The notes: generated by a model from the letters alone, not told the origin. DNA of 64,000 nt from Martelella limonii (GCF_013344475.1 NZ_JABUOU010000004.1:85286-149285); one strand, 5' to 3'. Positions 1 through 10,161 are shown, numbered from the stretch's first letter. Translations and numbers: made by a program.

Positions 1-2253
1 GGTGACCGCGCCGACGAGCATCGACGGGCTGCCATAGTCGAACAGATTGTAGCGCCCGGCAGACAGCGAACCGAGGTTGGCGACCGTCACATTGACAATG
101 CCGCCGGAGATGTCGAGACCCGCCGTCGACACGTCGAACAGCGCCGCATTGCCCGGCATCAGCGACAGCGTCACCACAAGGTTCGCGCCCTGATCGAGCG
201 TCGTCAGCCCGACAATCGTCTGCGGCGCGTTGCCCCCGTTGGCAACGCCTGCAAGCGTCGCCCCGCTCAGGACCTCGAGCGCACCCGAAAGACCCGCAGC
301 TGCCGTCTGATCCCCAAGCTGCAGCGTCCCGGACTGAACCGACGTCAGACCCGTAAACGACTTCGAACCCGAAAGAACAAGCGTGCCGGGGCCGTCAATG
401 GCAAGGGCGTTGACCTGCGCGCCGGCCTGGTTCGTGCCGTCGAGGATGTCGGCTGCAATGGTGGTGGAACCCGCAGCAACGGTGATGCTGGCCGTTGTGG
501 CCGAATAGGGCGACATCTTCAGACCGCTGCCTGCGGCCGCCGACAGCGTGTAGCCGTCGACGTTGAAGGCGAGCCGATCGAACCTCTGGACGCCAGAAAT
601 CGTCACCGCGCCGCCCGTGCCATCGAAAATGCCGACGGAGTTCGACCAGGCAAATTCCTGGGCGGCCGTGGTGTCACTTGCCCAGTTCATGGTCGAGCTA
701 TCCCAGGTGCCAGTGCCGCCGACGAAATTGCCCTTTGCGCCGCCCCCGTTCCAGTAGGAGTCGACCTCGTCGGTCGCGCTGTCGAGCACGATCAGCCGGA
801 GCATGCCCTTTTCACCGCCCACAATGGGGGCGGTGTTTTCGAGGATGTAATGTTGGCCGGCGGCCAGACCATTGATCGTCGCTGCGGCGGAGAAGAGCAG
901 AGCGCCATTGCCCGTGAAGGTGCCGCTATAGGCACCGAGATTGTATATTCCCGCATTCTGGTTATCGACAGTGACGGTCAGAAGGCCGTCCTTGATGTTC
1001 AGGTCGCCGGTTGTGAACATCGCAAGATCGGCATTGGCCGCATTGACGTTGAAGGCCATGACGCTGGCCGAGTAGACGGTGATGCCCGAGAATATCAGCG
1101 CGGGGCTCAAGGTCAGACTTGTACCAAGCCCCAGCGAGGTGCTGCCCTGGGTACCGTGCAGTTCCGCCTGATACCCGATCAGCACCGGCCCCGCAACAGA
1201 GCCCGTGCCGTCGAGATAGCCCGCATAGAGCTCGGTCGTGCCATGCATGTCGGGATTGTCGCTCAACAGATAGGTCGTGGTGATCGTCGCAGGCGGCGAA
1301 CCGTATATATAGGCACCGTTGTTGAAGAGCCCGACCCTGGAATCTGCGGCGTTGGTGCTGGTGCTTCTGATTACATTGCGCAGTTGATAATCACCCAGAG
1401 GTGCAGCGAATATCACGGTGCCCGGCTGCTGAACTCCATTTCCATCCAGGGCCGGGGCGAGTTCTATGATCGTGTCAGGATCGATCGAGGCCTGATAGTC
1501 GCCAAGCTGGCGGTAATTGCCCTGGCTTTCGATCGAGCCGAGCGAGACGCCGTCGGCCGACGCGATGTGCAAGACCCCGCTGCCAAGACCGACATGACCG
1601 TTCAGCACCAGCCAGCCCGGACCGGTGACATCGAGATTGGTCGCCGCCCCATTGGCAACGATATCGGAATAGATACCGATCGGCGCGGAATTGTTCGATA
1701 AACCGGGATAGACATAGATCGTCGAGGTGGTACCGTTGGCGGGCGCCAGCCTCAGCGCCCCGCCCCTGAGAACGTAGGGCGAATCCACCGTCGTGGTGCC
1801 GCTGAAATCATCGAAGAAAAAGATGGAATCGAAGTCGATCGTGCCGTCGATCGTGATTTCCGTGTGTAACAGGCTGGCTTCCGCAGTGAAATTGCCGCCG
1901 AGATGGGCGATGGCGCCCCCGATGGGCCAGGCTTGCCCGGCTGCGGTATTTGCAAGGTTCGTCCAGTTGGCGAAGGTCGAACTGGTCGACCAGGTGCCCG
2001 CACCACCGACGATCGGCACACCCGTTCCAATCGTGCCGTCCGGGTTCCAGTAGAGATCGAGGGCCGAAGCATGGCCCGCAGACAGGCTTGTCAGGGCGAT
2101 GACGCCCATGGCGGCGAGTTGCGCCAACCCGGTCTGCGATCGGAATGATCTGCGGCGCGCAAACGAGGGAAGGACGGGCTTTGCCAGAGCGAGCGCATTC
2201 CGAACAGCGTCATCGAGACGCACACCAACGCGTGCTGATTTTTGATTATACAT
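1..2253 (-). CDS. Giant autotransporter, N-terminal passenger part (cut by window edge)
   Basis: The first 751 codons of a type V secreted surface protein are visible; the C-terminal part, where the beta-barrel would be, lies outside the window. The protein begins MYNQKSARVG, with GGGGGA as ribosome binding site 5-6 bases before the ATG. It has an unusually long signal region of about 65 residues: a charged stretch, then SQTGLAQLAAMGVIALTSL, with likely cleavage after GHASA. The passenger starts with DLYWNPDG and is rich in Gly, Ser and Thr, with repeated WNG...GG.G.W modules and beta-strand repeats such as GTLVLSGSKSFTG, typical of autotransporter-associated (PATR) beta-helix passengers. It is a clear paralogue of the next gene downstream in coordinate, with near-identical signal and first module. 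Adhesin or biofilm roles are usual for the family, but the substrate here is unknown. Confidence 0.85.
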   Translation of the reverse strand, partial: MYNQKSARVGVRLDDAVRNALALAKPVLPSFARRRSFRSQTGLAQLAAMGVIALTSLSAGHASALDLYWNPDGTIGTGVPIVGGAGTWSTSSTFANWTNLANTAAGQAWPIGGAIAHLGGNFTAEASLLHTEITIDGTIDFDSIFFFDDFSGTTTVDSPYVLRGGALRLAPANGTTSTIYVYPGLSNNSAPIGIYSDIVANGAATNLDVTGPGWLVLNGHVGLGSGVLHIASADGVSLGSIESQGNYRQLGDYQASIDPDTIIELAPALDGNGVQQPGTVIFAAPLGDYQLRNVIRSTSTNAADSRVGLFNNGAYIYGSPPATITTTYLLSDNPDMHGTTELYAGYLDGTGSVAGPVLIGYQAELHGTQGSTSLGLGTSLTLSPALIFSGITVYSASVMAFNVNAANADLAMFTTGDLNIKDGLLTVTVDNQNAGIYNLGAYSGTFTGNGALLFSAAATINGLAAGQHYILENTAPIVGGEKGMLRLIVLDSATDEVDSYWNGGGAKGNFVGGTGTWDSSTMNWASDTTAAQEFAWSNSVGIFDGTGGAVTISGVQRFDRLAFNVDGYTLSAAAGSGLKMSPYSATTASITVAAGSTTIAADILDGTNQAGAQVNALAIDGPGTLVLSGSKSFTGLTSVQSGTLQLGDQTAAAGLSGALEVLSGATLAGVANGGNAPQTIVGLTTLDQGANLVVTLSLMPGNAALFDVSTAGLDISGGIVNVTVANLGSLSAGRYNLFDYGSPSMLVGAVT

Positions 2254-2293
2254 GTAATCCCCCGAGTTAACCACGTATAACTGAACTAATTCG

Positions 2294-2366
2294 ATATAAA
2301 TACAATAAACATATCTCCAATTTTTACAATAAAAATGTATTTTACATGTATTGATTGTATTTATAT
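2294..2366. repeat. Perfect 13-bp inverted repeat in AT-rich autotransporter leader
   Basis: ATATAAATACAAT at 2294-2306 is repeated in inverse as ATTGTATTTATAT at 2354-2366, 47 bases apart. It sits 41-113 bases upstream of the first autotransporter start. The spacer itself carries partial TACATGTA and ACATTTTTATTGT repeats, and base composition is close to 80 percent A+T against a GC-rich genome. It may be a regulator-binding or bent-DNA promoter region; no regulator is identified. The rest of the 2254-2673 gap holds no gene apart from the terminator of the neighbouring autotransporter. Confidence 0.6.
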
Positions 2367-2592
2367 TATATTTTACGCATTAAAGTACGATGGATAACCA
2401 TGATTTTGCTATGCATTGAAAGACCACATAAAGAGGCGGAGCCTGCGAGATTTGAGACCGGTGAGACGCGGGAATGACGGAAACTGCGCCCTGTTGTGCA
2501 AACGGGCGCAGCGTTCAGGACGTCATGGGCGTGGTTGAAACGTCAGGAAGACGCCGCCGATGCGCAGAGGATACCGGCGTTAGGGCCAACGC

Positions 2593-2626
2593 AAAAGGAG
2601 CATTGCCGGCTTCCCGGCAATGCTCC
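2593..2626 (-). terminator. Rho-independent terminator of the second autotransporter
   Basis: A perfect 13-bp stem (GGAGCATTGCCGG at 2597-2609, its complement at 2614-2626) with a 4-base loop is followed, reading the minus strand, by TTTT (complement of 2593-2596). It lies 48 bases past the stop codon of the autotransporter ending at 2674 and separates it from the first autotransporter. Confidence 0.85.
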
Positions 2627-2673
2627 TATGGCTTCGAAGATCGTCAGTGACGATGTCCTCGCGCAAGCAATGA

Positions 2674-5600
2674 TCAGAACTTCATGTTGAACCGGCCAAC
2701 GACATTCTGGCTTTGATAATTGCTTCCGAAAAGCCCGGTATAGCTCAATTCAAGCGCGATATCGCTGGTGATGGCCGACTCCCAGGCCACGGACAGGAGG
2801 GCCTGATCTTCCGCGAGCGGCAGACCGTCAATGCCGAAGGGGGAACCGCCGATGAAATTCAGCATGGCGGACGGATTGACATCTCCATAGGCATGACGCC
2901 AGCCAACCGTGCCGATAATCTGGTTTTGCGCCTCACCGATTTCGAAGGCATAGGCCCCTCTGACGCCAAGCGTGGAAAACGCCGTGTTCATGCGGCTCGA
3001 TGCAGCGTTCAGCGCCGCCAGACCGCCTGCCTCGGTATAGCCATCCGAGTCCTGATCGACATAGGCGGCATTGAGGAAGAACTCGGTCCGGACATCCTGA
3101 ACCAGTTCATAGCCGTAGTTCACCTCGCCGTAGATCTGGTAGGTTCCCGCATTATAGCTGCCGCTTTCCATCTCCGTGAGACCCGGATAGGCGATCTGTC
3201 GCGACGTCGAGACATCATGCCATGTATAGGCCGTTCCGAAACCGACGCCGAAACCACCCCACTGGCCACCGCCATAGACGCCGAGCGAATAGTCATTGCT
3301 CGCGGCAGACGACATGACGCTGTCGACCGAATAATTGGAGCGGCCATAGCCGACGAGCGCGCCGAACCGCATCGTGTCGAAAGCCGGTAGGTCGAAGCCG
3401 GCCATGAAGCCGCCGACATTGTCCGTCATGGTGTCGGCATTTGCGTTTCCGTCCATCCGCGACCACGCGCCGTAGCCGCTTGCCCAGAGGCCTGCGCCTG
3501 CATCCGCTTCTGAAAACGCCTCGAATGGCTGATCGGTAGAGCGCTCGTCCGCATAACTCGTGACGCCGCCGGCAGCGCTGTTCGGCGCGATCCCGCCCAG
3601 CGCCTTTCTCAGCCGCGCATGCGTCGCATCGCGCACGAAGCGGCTGTCCTCAACCATGGCACCGCCGATTGAGGCCAGCATCTGCCCCGAGAGCTGGTCA
3701 AGCGCGCCGCCAAGCACATCGCCAGGAAGGTTGGTGAGCGATCCGACCAGAGCGCTCCCGGCCCCCACGCTGAGGATGCCGTCTGCCGTCGCACACTGAT
3801 TTGCAGTCATGCCCGGCAGGCAGAGCGTTGTCGCTGCTTTGGTGTAGTCTATGAGGGTGAGGAATACGGTGTTATCCGTGTAGCCGATATTGGCCCCCAC
3901 ATAGGCGGAGCTCGACAATACCGTCGGATCGAAGCCAGCCGTGCCGTCGCCATCGCCATCTGCCGTGATCACGCGATCATCCGACGTGATGATGACCACC
4001 TGCTCTCCATCGACCACCGTTCTCTGGTCGGTGACGAGGCTGACCTGACCGCCCGAAATGGCGACGAGACCGGACGCCGAAAGCAGATCGGCCTGAACCG
4101 CCGTTCCCGTCACCGCGAGGTTGACGCTGTAGGCCGAACCCGGACGGAACGCCAGCGCATCCATATAGAGCGTGCCCTGCTCGAACGAGGTTCCGGCCGT
4201 GATGGTGCCGCCGGCGTTGATATCGACCGCGCCGAGCCTTCCGGCCCCGCTCAGCACACCCCCATTGACCAGGATTGCGCCACCGAGCGCTCCGTTCACC
4301 CACAACTCGCCGTTCGAAATCGTGGTGACGCCGCCGAACGCGGAACTGTCGCCGTAAAGCTGCGTCGTTGAGGAGCCGAGGAGATTGAAGGTACCGGAAC
4401 CCGAAAGGGTGCCACCATAGTTCCAGAAGCCGCTGCGCATGACATCAAGCGCAGCGCCCTCTGCAATGGCGACATCGCCCACCAGAGAGCCCGTTGCGCC
4501 GTTGTTGCCAAGACGTATCCTGCCTTCGCTGATCGTCGTCGCCCCGCTGAATATGCTATCGGCCGCCATGACAAGCGTGCCGGCACCGGTCTTGACGAGG
4601 CCACCGTCAAGACCGCCAGGATCGGCGAACGCAGCATTGGCGATGAGCTCTCCGCTCGTCGAGGCGACATCCACCGTTCCGCCCTTTCCACCGAGCACGA
4701 ACACACGGCCCGTTGAAAAGTTCGAGCTTGCCAGCAGCGTGCCGCCGTCAAGGGTTATGGCCCCTGCTGCGGCGCCGAGATTGGCATCGGCGCTGACAGA
4801 CAGGGTACCATCGGCGACAAGGGTGCCGCCCGCATAGCTACTCGTACCGGAAAGAACGAGCGTCCCCGGGCCTGACTTGATGAGCGTTCCGATCTCGTTT
4901 TCGTCGTCCGACATGGTGCCGGAGAACGTCACCGTGTCGGACTGGTTTTCGACGACGATCCTGCCTCCATGCCGATCGAATGCGACGTCGCGCGTGGTCT
5001 CAAAGCTGGCTGTGGCAGCGAGCGTACCGCCTGCGAATGTTATCGTGCCGGCCGCAGCGCCCAGGTTTTCGTCACGCGACACGGCGAGCGTGCCGCCGGT
5101 CAGCATGGTGCCGCCGTCATAGGTGTTGGCACCCTGCAGCTCAAGTCGGCCCGCGCCCGTCTTGTTGACACCGACAGGGCCGGCAAGCGGTGCGGAAATG
5201 GTAGCGACATAGGCAGCATCCGGCCCGACCGCGATTTCACCGTAACCGTCCTGCGTCGCAGAGGACAATGTCAGCGCATTGCCGGTGAGCGTATAGCCGC
5301 TGGCGCCAAACAGCAGGCCGCCTGCCTGAAGGCCGACGCTGTCCACCAGAACTGTGCCGGGATTTGCTGTGAAGACAGCGATGTCGCCCTGCTTCCATGC
5401 GGCATGTGTGGTGGCGGGGTCGGCGTCACCCCAGCTTGTTGTGGTTGCATCCCAGACGCCGGATCCGCCGGTAATGGCGCCCGAACCGCTGGTGACAGCG
5501 CCGTCCCAATAGCTGAGATTGGGAACGTTGGGGCCCGGGACTTTCAGATAGATATGGCCGACCGGTGTATATTGCAGCAGGGAGCCCACCGGCGCGCCGG

Positions 5601-7887
5601 TGCCCAGCGTGATATCTGTGAACGATGTGGCAATCGGCGTCGCCTGCGAATGGATCAGGGCATAATAGCCCCCCGGCAGAGTCGTACCGCCATTATCGAC
5701 ATTCAGGATCGTCGCACCGGACCCGGCGAGGGTCAGATCGCCCGAGATGAACAGGGGAGATGTGGAGGGTGCGCTGAGAGCAACCTGGATTGTTGTGCCG
5801 GCGGCGAAGCCGAGATCGCCCGCAATATCGAGCGTGCCGCCCTGCCAGCCCGTCAGCGTGGTCCCGGACGTCATGACGACATTGCCGCCGACGGCACCCG
5901 CGCCCCCAAAGGTAGAGGATCCATCGACGTTGACATTCGCCCTGACGCCGCCGATCGTTCCGTCGCTTGCGCCGAAGATGAGCGCCCCGGACGCCAGCGT
6001 GGTGTCGCCGGTGTAGGACTTGGCGCCGCGGTAAATCACCGTGCCGCTGCCATCGATGAACATGGATGTGACCGCAGCTCCGGCATTGTTCATGCCATCG
6101 GCGATATCGACACCGATTGTGGTCGTGCCGGACTGGGCGTAAACATGACCGCGCGTTGCGAGATAGGGCGACATTGTGAGGGAGTCGGCGGCCGTTGCCG
6201 AAAGCACGTAGCCGCCGGAATTGAAGAGCAGTTCGTCAAAAGCGTGCGTGCCGACCACGGTGACCGTGCCGCCAGTGCCTTCGAAAACGCCGACGGAGCC
6301 TGCCCATGCGAACTGGCGCGACGCTGCGGTGTCGGAAGCCCAGTTGAGATTTGAACCATTCCAGACACCAGAGCCGCCGATAAAGTCGCCGCGGGCTCCG
6401 CTTCCGTTCCAGAACTGCCGGATCTGGCTCGTCGCCGCATCGAGCACGACCAGCCTGATCATGCCATCCGATTGACCTGCAACAGGTTCGGAAAACTCGA
6501 AGCGATAGGGACCAGCCCCCGCCAGTCCATTGATGACAGGCGCTTCCAGAAACAGGGAAGTTCCGTTCCGCTTGATCGTGCCGCTGTAGGAGACCAGATT
6601 GTAAATGCCAACATTCGCATTATCGACATTCAGCTCCATATGGGCATTGCGAACATCGATGTCGCCTGTTGAGAATACCGGCAGGTCAGCATTCGCCGCG
6701 TTTGCATTGATGCGTATCGAGCCCGAATCAGCGAAAAGAACGCCACTGTAAATCAATGGAGCCGGGAAATAGAGGCTCGTCCCAAGTCCGAGCGACGTCG
6801 CTCCCTGCGTGCCATGAAGACCTGTCTCAAGGTCCATTATAACCGGCCCTGCCACGGAGCCGGTACCATCGAGATACCCGCCCCTGACAAACAATTTTCC
6901 TACCATCTCCGGACTATCACTTCGCAGATATGTCGTGGTCACGGTTGCAAACGTCGTGAAAGCATCCTGCATGCCGTTTCCCTCGAAAAGCACGTTGGTC
7001 ATCGACGGATCTGAATCGAGACTTCTGACGACATTTTTGAATTCATAGTCTGCCAGAGGTGCTGCAACGCTGAGAGCGGTTCGCTGCACAATGCCATCCT
7101 GGTCCTTGCCGGGCTTGAGTTCAATGACGGTTTCCGGGTCGATCGAGGCTTGCGTATCTTCAAAATAAACATAGACCGACAAGCTGGAAACCGCACCAAG
7201 GCCAATGCCTCCGCCAGATTCCACATGCAGGACACCGTCGCCCAAACCGACATGCCCCAGAAAAGTTATCATGCCGGGTCCGGTTACATTCAGGTTTTTC
7301 GCTGCACCGTTGGCGACAATGTCGGAAGCAACGCTCACGATAATGGAATTCTCAACCTCGCCAGGATATGTCCAGATGGTGGCCGTCGTTCCATTGGCGG
7401 GCGCAAGCCGAAGGGTGCCGCCCCTGAGCTGGTAGGTCGAGTCAACAGTCGTATAAGGTTCGATCAGATCATAAAAATAGATCGTGTCGAAATCGATCGT
7501 TCCATCAACGCTGACGGGCGTGAGATCGGACTCACTATAAAATCCGTTCAAGTGAGCGGTACCGCCCTGGATCCACGGCGCGCCTGGAGAAGTATTGTCC
7601 TGGTTGGTCCAGTTTGAATAGGCAGGGTTGACCGACCATGTACCGGGACCGCCGGCAATTTCCGCCCCCGTGCCGATCGAGGAGTCAGGGTTCCAGTAAA
7701 GATCCTGCGACGCAGCTTCCCGGTCAGCCCCGCCTGCGAGGAGAATGATCCCCATGCCGAACAGCCTGGCGATCGCGGTCTGCGACCGATAGAAGCCCAG
7801 ACGCGACTTTAAGGTTCCAGAAGCATCATCCTTCCGGTTGCGGCCGTTCATAGCCTTGTATGCGCCTGCAGCACGAGCCTTCAACAT
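2674..7887 (-). CDS. Giant autotransporter with PATR repeats and C-terminal beta-barrel
   Basis: This is a 1737-residue monomeric (type Va) autotransporter. I chose the ATG at 7887 (MLKARAAGAY), which has AGGGGA seven bases upstream; a TTG eleven codons earlier has no comparable site. A long signal region (hydrophobic core ARLFGMGIILLAGG) is followed by a passenger with at least three related modules of about 75 residues, starting DLYWNPDSS, FWNGSGARG and SYWDGAVTS, each with GG.G.W and later W..G and GG...F..GY.L. Four or so PATR strands follow, for example KTGAGRLELQGANTYDGG and KSGPGTLVLSGTSSYAGG. The last ~280 residues form the autotransporter barrel (GAGLWASGYGAWSRMDG onward), ending in the classic aromatic terminus FNMKF. 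No protease triad was recognised. Its own terminator follows. Function is inferred to be surface attachment or biofilm. Confidence 0.9.
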   Translation of the reverse strand: MLKARAAGAYKAMNGRNRKDDASGTLKSRLGFYRSQTAIARLFGMGIILLAGGADREAASQDLYWNPDSSIGTGAEIAGGPGTWSVNPAYSNWTNQDNTSPGAPWIQGGTAHLNGFYSESDLTPVSVDGTIDFDTIYFYDLIEPYTTVDSTYQLRGGTLRLAPANGTTATIWTYPGEVENSIIVSVASDIVANGAAKNLNVTGPGMITFLGHVGLGDGVLHVESGGGIGLGAVSSLSVYVYFEDTQASIDPETVIELKPGKDQDGIVQRTALSVAAPLADYEFKNVVRSLDSDPSMTNVLFEGNGMQDAFTTFATVTTTYLRSDSPEMVGKLFVRGGYLDGTGSVAGPVIMDLETGLHGTQGATSLGLGTSLYFPAPLIYSGVLFADSGSIRINANAANADLPVFSTGDIDVRNAHMELNVDNANVGIYNLVSYSGTIKRNGTSLFLEAPVINGLAGAGPYRFEFSEPVAGQSDGMIRLVVLDAATSQIRQFWNGSGARGDFIGGSGVWNGSNLNWASDTAASRQFAWAGSVGVFEGTGGTVTVVGTHAFDELLFNSGGYVLSATAADSLTMSPYLATRGHVYAQSGTTTIGVDIADGMNNAGAAVTSMFIDGSGTVIYRGAKSYTGDTTLASGALIFGASDGTIGGVRANVNVDGSSTFGGAGAVGGNVVMTSGTTLTGWQGGTLDIAGDLGFAAGTTIQVALSAPSTSPLFISGDLTLAGSGATILNVDNGGTTLPGGYYALIHSQATPIATSFTDITLGTGAPVGSLLQYTPVGHIYLKVPGPNVPNLSYWDGAVTSGSGAITGGSGVWDATTTSWGDADPATTHAAWKQGDIAVFTANPGTVLVDSVGLQAGGLLFGASGYTLTGNALTLSSATQDGYGEIAVGPDAAYVATISAPLAGPVGVNKTGAGRLELQGANTYDGGTMLTGGTLAVSRDENLGAAAGTITFAGGTLAATASFETTRDVAFDRHGGRIVVENQSDTVTFSGTMSDDENEIGTLIKSGPGTLVLSGTSSYAGGTLVADGTLSVSADANLGAAAGAITLDGGTLLASSNFSTGRVFVLGGKGGTVDVASTSGELIANAAFADPGGLDGGLVKTGAGTLVMAADSIFSGATTISEGRIRLGNNGATGSLVGDVAIAEGAALDVMRSGFWNYGGTLSGSGTFNLLGSSTTQLYGDSSAFGGVTTISNGELWVNGALGGAILVNGGVLSGAGRLGAVDINAGGTITAGTSFEQGTLYMDALAFRPGSAYSVNLAVTGTAVQADLLSASGLVAISGGQVSLVTDQRTVVDGEQVVIITSDDRVITADGDGDGTAGFDPTVLSSSAYVGANIGYTDNTVFLTLIDYTKAATTLCLPGMTANQCATADGILSVGAGSALVGSLTNLPGDVLGGALDQLSGQMLASIGGAMVEDSRFVRDATHARLRKALGGIAPNSAAGGVTSYADERSTDQPFEAFSEADAGAGLWASGYGAWSRMDGNANADTMTDNVGGFMAGFDLPAFDTMRFGALVGYGRSNYSVDSVMSSAASNDYSLGVYGGGQWGGFGVGFGTAYTWHDVSTSRQIAYPGLTEMESGSYNAGTYQIYGEVNYGYELVQDVRTEFFLNAAYVDQDSDGYTEAGGLAALNAASSRMNTAFSTLGVRGAYAFEIGEAQNQIIGTVGWRHAYGDVNPSAMLNFIGGSPFGIDGLPLAEDQALLSVAWESAITSDIALELSYTGLFGSNYQSQNVVGRFNMKF

Positions 7888-8387
7888 GCCAATTCCCCTC
7901 AACCCAAAAGACAGGATCAAATCAGTTCGTTAGACGAAGCATCGGAAAGGTTTTTCCGAAAACACAACCATGCATACATCTAAGTACTGAACGGTTAAAG
8001 ATTGGTCAATTTTTATTTTTAGACTCTTTTTGCTTCAATCTGTACTTAATTATACGATATATAAATTAGTTTAATGCAATTTAACTAAGTCTAAAAAACG
8101 TTATTTATCAGGAGGAAACGAACCTTATCTTCGCGCATGCATTGCAAAACACCGACATAGTGTTGCCTCGGAGGCGCGGTGCGGAAATCCACATCGCAGC
8201 TGCATCCGATCCATCGAAATGCACGCGTTCAAACTGCATTGAGTGCTGATTCGTCCGACGACCTGCGCCGGTCCGGCACGCGCCGGAGACCATGGCCGCG
8301 AATGCTCTTGCATGGCAGAGACTGGGGCGAGGCCGGTGCGCTTGCTTTATCGCTAGAAGATACGCCGAAAGCAGTGGCAGAGCCGGT
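7888..8387. other. AT-rich intergenic region upstream of the second autotransporter
   Basis: No gene is visible in these 500 bases. The half near the autotransporter (about 7970-8110) is very AT-rich, with ATTATA at 8049-8054 (TATAAT on the minus strand) and poly-A/T runs that look like promoter and bent-DNA sequence. The part next to the diguanylate cyclase gene returns to normal GC and shows nothing I can name. Confidence 0.5.
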
Positions 8388-9839
8388 TCAGAGCGTGAGC
8401 ACCACCACCCTGTTGCGGCCAGTCTGCTTGGCCCGATAGAGCGCTTCATCCGCGCGCCTGATCATCCGGTCGATATCGATGGAGCGGTCCGGATTGTAGA
8501 TCGCGCCAATACTCACTGTCACCGAGAAGCGCGCACCATCCACGACGATTTCCAAGTCCTCGCTCGCCTTGCGGATCCTCTCCGCGTGCTCGTCGAGCTC
8601 TGCGTGGTTAAGGCCACTTGAAAGAATCGCGAATTCTTCCCCTCCGATCCGGGCAATGACATCGTCACTCCTGGTGCGGGCCTCGATCGTCCGCGCAATG
8701 CAGCGGATCGCCTCGTCGCCCGCAAGGTGCCCATGGCCGTCATTGATCGATTTGAAGTTGTCAATATCGATCATCAGCAACGAGATCGGGGCGCCCTTCT
8801 CGATCGAAGCGGCGCGCAGAAGCTGCCCCCGCCCGAAGAAAGAGCGACGGTTCAACAACCCTGACAGCGAATCCCTTGAAGCGAGCGCCTGATATTTTAC
8901 AAGCAGAGCCCTATGCGATGATATCACCGCGACCAGGATATTCGGGCAGACTGCGATGAAGGCGATGCCGAGATGCAGCGACAGCGTGAGGTAGGCCCGC
9001 GTGCTTTGCTGCGGCTTCGGCAGGAAGATATCGGTCGCGACAGCCCATTGCGCCCACACACCAAAGACCAAGGTAAGGCAGGCGACAGTAAACACATCAT
9101 AGGTGACCGCACACCAGAGCAGCACCGGAAGCGGAAAGGTGATTGCACCTGGACCGCCGATCATCAGCCCCGCGGAACCGACAGCGACAAGCGACAACAG
9201 CGGAAGCACCCTCCGATACTGCCGCACCCTGAAATCCCGTGCCATTTGCCTGAAGCGTCTTTGAAAGGGCCTGAAACTTCGCGGCAGCGCCAGCAGCGCC
9301 GGCAGGATCGTCACGTAATTCACCGCATCTGTGACGAACCAGTAAGACCAGCCTGCAAATGGTTTGATGCCCAGGTAGAAATAGGACGCGAACGCGCTGG
9401 CGGCCCCTCCGACGGCGCTTGCAACGAGCGTGACGGCAAATATCTTAAGAACCGCGGTAATGCCGACGAGCCTGCGTTCAGCTGCGCTCAGCCTCATCAA
9501 CAGCATGTAGGCGGTGCCTATGCTTGCAAGGTTTCCGCAGGCAAAGATGAACGTGACCACAGAGGGCGTCTGGAACCAGACGTCGGCTCCCAGATAGCCG
9601 CATGCGGCGCCAAGCAGGGCATAGCGCGAAACAAGCTGCGGAAACCGGACCCAGAGGCCAAGAACAAGGGCATTCGGCAGCCAAAGGATGGCGAAACCCG
9701 CAACGGGGCGGCTCTTGAGACTGATCCCTGCTGCGAGCAGGACCAGAATCAGGAAGCACGCAAAAAGCAGGAATTCCCTGACGATCTTCCGGTGTTTCAA
9801 ATCAACATCCCGAATTCCCCTCGACCCTGTCCCTGCCAA
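8388..9839 (-). CDS. MASE1-type membrane diguanylate cyclase (GGDEF)
   Basis: The protein makes the second messenger c-di-GMP from two GTP. Residues about 20-300 contain eight or so hydrophobic segments matching a MASE1-like integral membrane sensor (WLPNALVLGLWVRFP, YLGADVWFQTP). The C-terminal ~165 residues are a GGDEF domain starting DSLSGLLNRRSFFGRG, with the active site as RIGGEEFAI and the metal ligands in LMIDIDNFKSIND. An RSDD sequence lies five residues before GGEEF, so the RxxD inhibitory site for product feedback is present. No EAL domain is seen. The start is uncertain: the longest frame begins with TTG at 9839 and no convincing ribosome site decides among the nearby codons. It stands alone between the autotransporters and a TetR gene; the signal it senses is unknown. 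Confidence 0.9.
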   Translation of the reverse strand: MAGTGSRGIRDVDLKHRKIVREFLLFACFLILVLLAAGISLKSRPVAGFAILWLPNALVLGLWVRFPQLVSRYALLGAACGYLGADVWFQTPSVVTFIFACGNLASIGTAYMLLMRLSAAERRLVGITAVLKIFAVTLVASAVGGAASAFASYFYLGIKPFAGWSYWFVTDAVNYVTILPALLALPRSFRPFQRRFRQMARDFRVRQYRRVLPLLSLVAVGSAGLMIGGPGAITFPLPVLLWCAVTYDVFTVACLTLVFGVWAQWAVATDIFLPKPQQSTRAYLTLSLHLGIAFIAVCPNILVAVISSHRALLVKYQALASRDSLSGLLNRRSFFGRGQLLRAASIEKGAPISLLMIDIDNFKSINDGHGHLAGDEAIRCIARTIEARTRSDDVIARIGGEEFAILSSGLNHAELDEHAERIRKASEDLEIVVDGARFSVTVSIGAIYNPDRSIDIDRMIRRADEALYRAKQTGRNRVVVLTL

Positions 9840-10161
9840 CGGCAGATGCCGGCAGCGGCATCACACTGAAGAATTGAAGCGTATCGACGCACCGGGCTTT
9901 TCGCTGAAACGCAGATGTGTTGCGCGCGCGCCCGAAAACAACGATGACGAGCCCTCAGCGGGCCAAACGATCTAACGAAAGTACTCTGAACAGAAATACG
10001 CTGAGTCTCCCACTCGCGCTTCAATCGATCCTCAACTTTTTCAACCGCATCCGCAAGACTTCAGCCGTGACAATAGAGGCGTAAGAGGGCGGAAGCTGAA
10101 TCGCCTCAAAGAATGAAAGCTTCCGCCGACTTCAGGCAAGACTTCCGGGCTTTGCCTAGAA
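9840..10161. other. Intergenic region with inverted repeat downstream of the TetR gene
   Basis: No gene is supported in these 322 bases. A perfect 10-bp inverted repeat (GGCGGAAGCT at 10088-10097 and its complement at 10118-10127, 20-base loop) lies 35 bases beyond the TetR stop codon. It lacks a clear U-run, so it is at best a weak transcription end. The remainder should hold the promoter of the diguanylate cyclase gene, but I cannot point to it. Confidence 0.35.

Noticed and set aside
850-1701. Long plus-strand frame opposite the first autotransporter
   Set aside because: It is the antisense shadow of the passenger repeats; composition and the missing start signal argue against a gene.
4969-6354. 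461-residue plus-strand frame opposite the second autotransporter
   Set aside because: It is antisense to a clear PATR passenger and barrel; no known domain and no ribosome site.
8388-9839. Diguanylate cyclase as direct controller of the alginate-like operon
   Set aside because: The genes are 18 kb apart in different units and the Alg44 PilZ ligands appear lost, so no direct link is supported.
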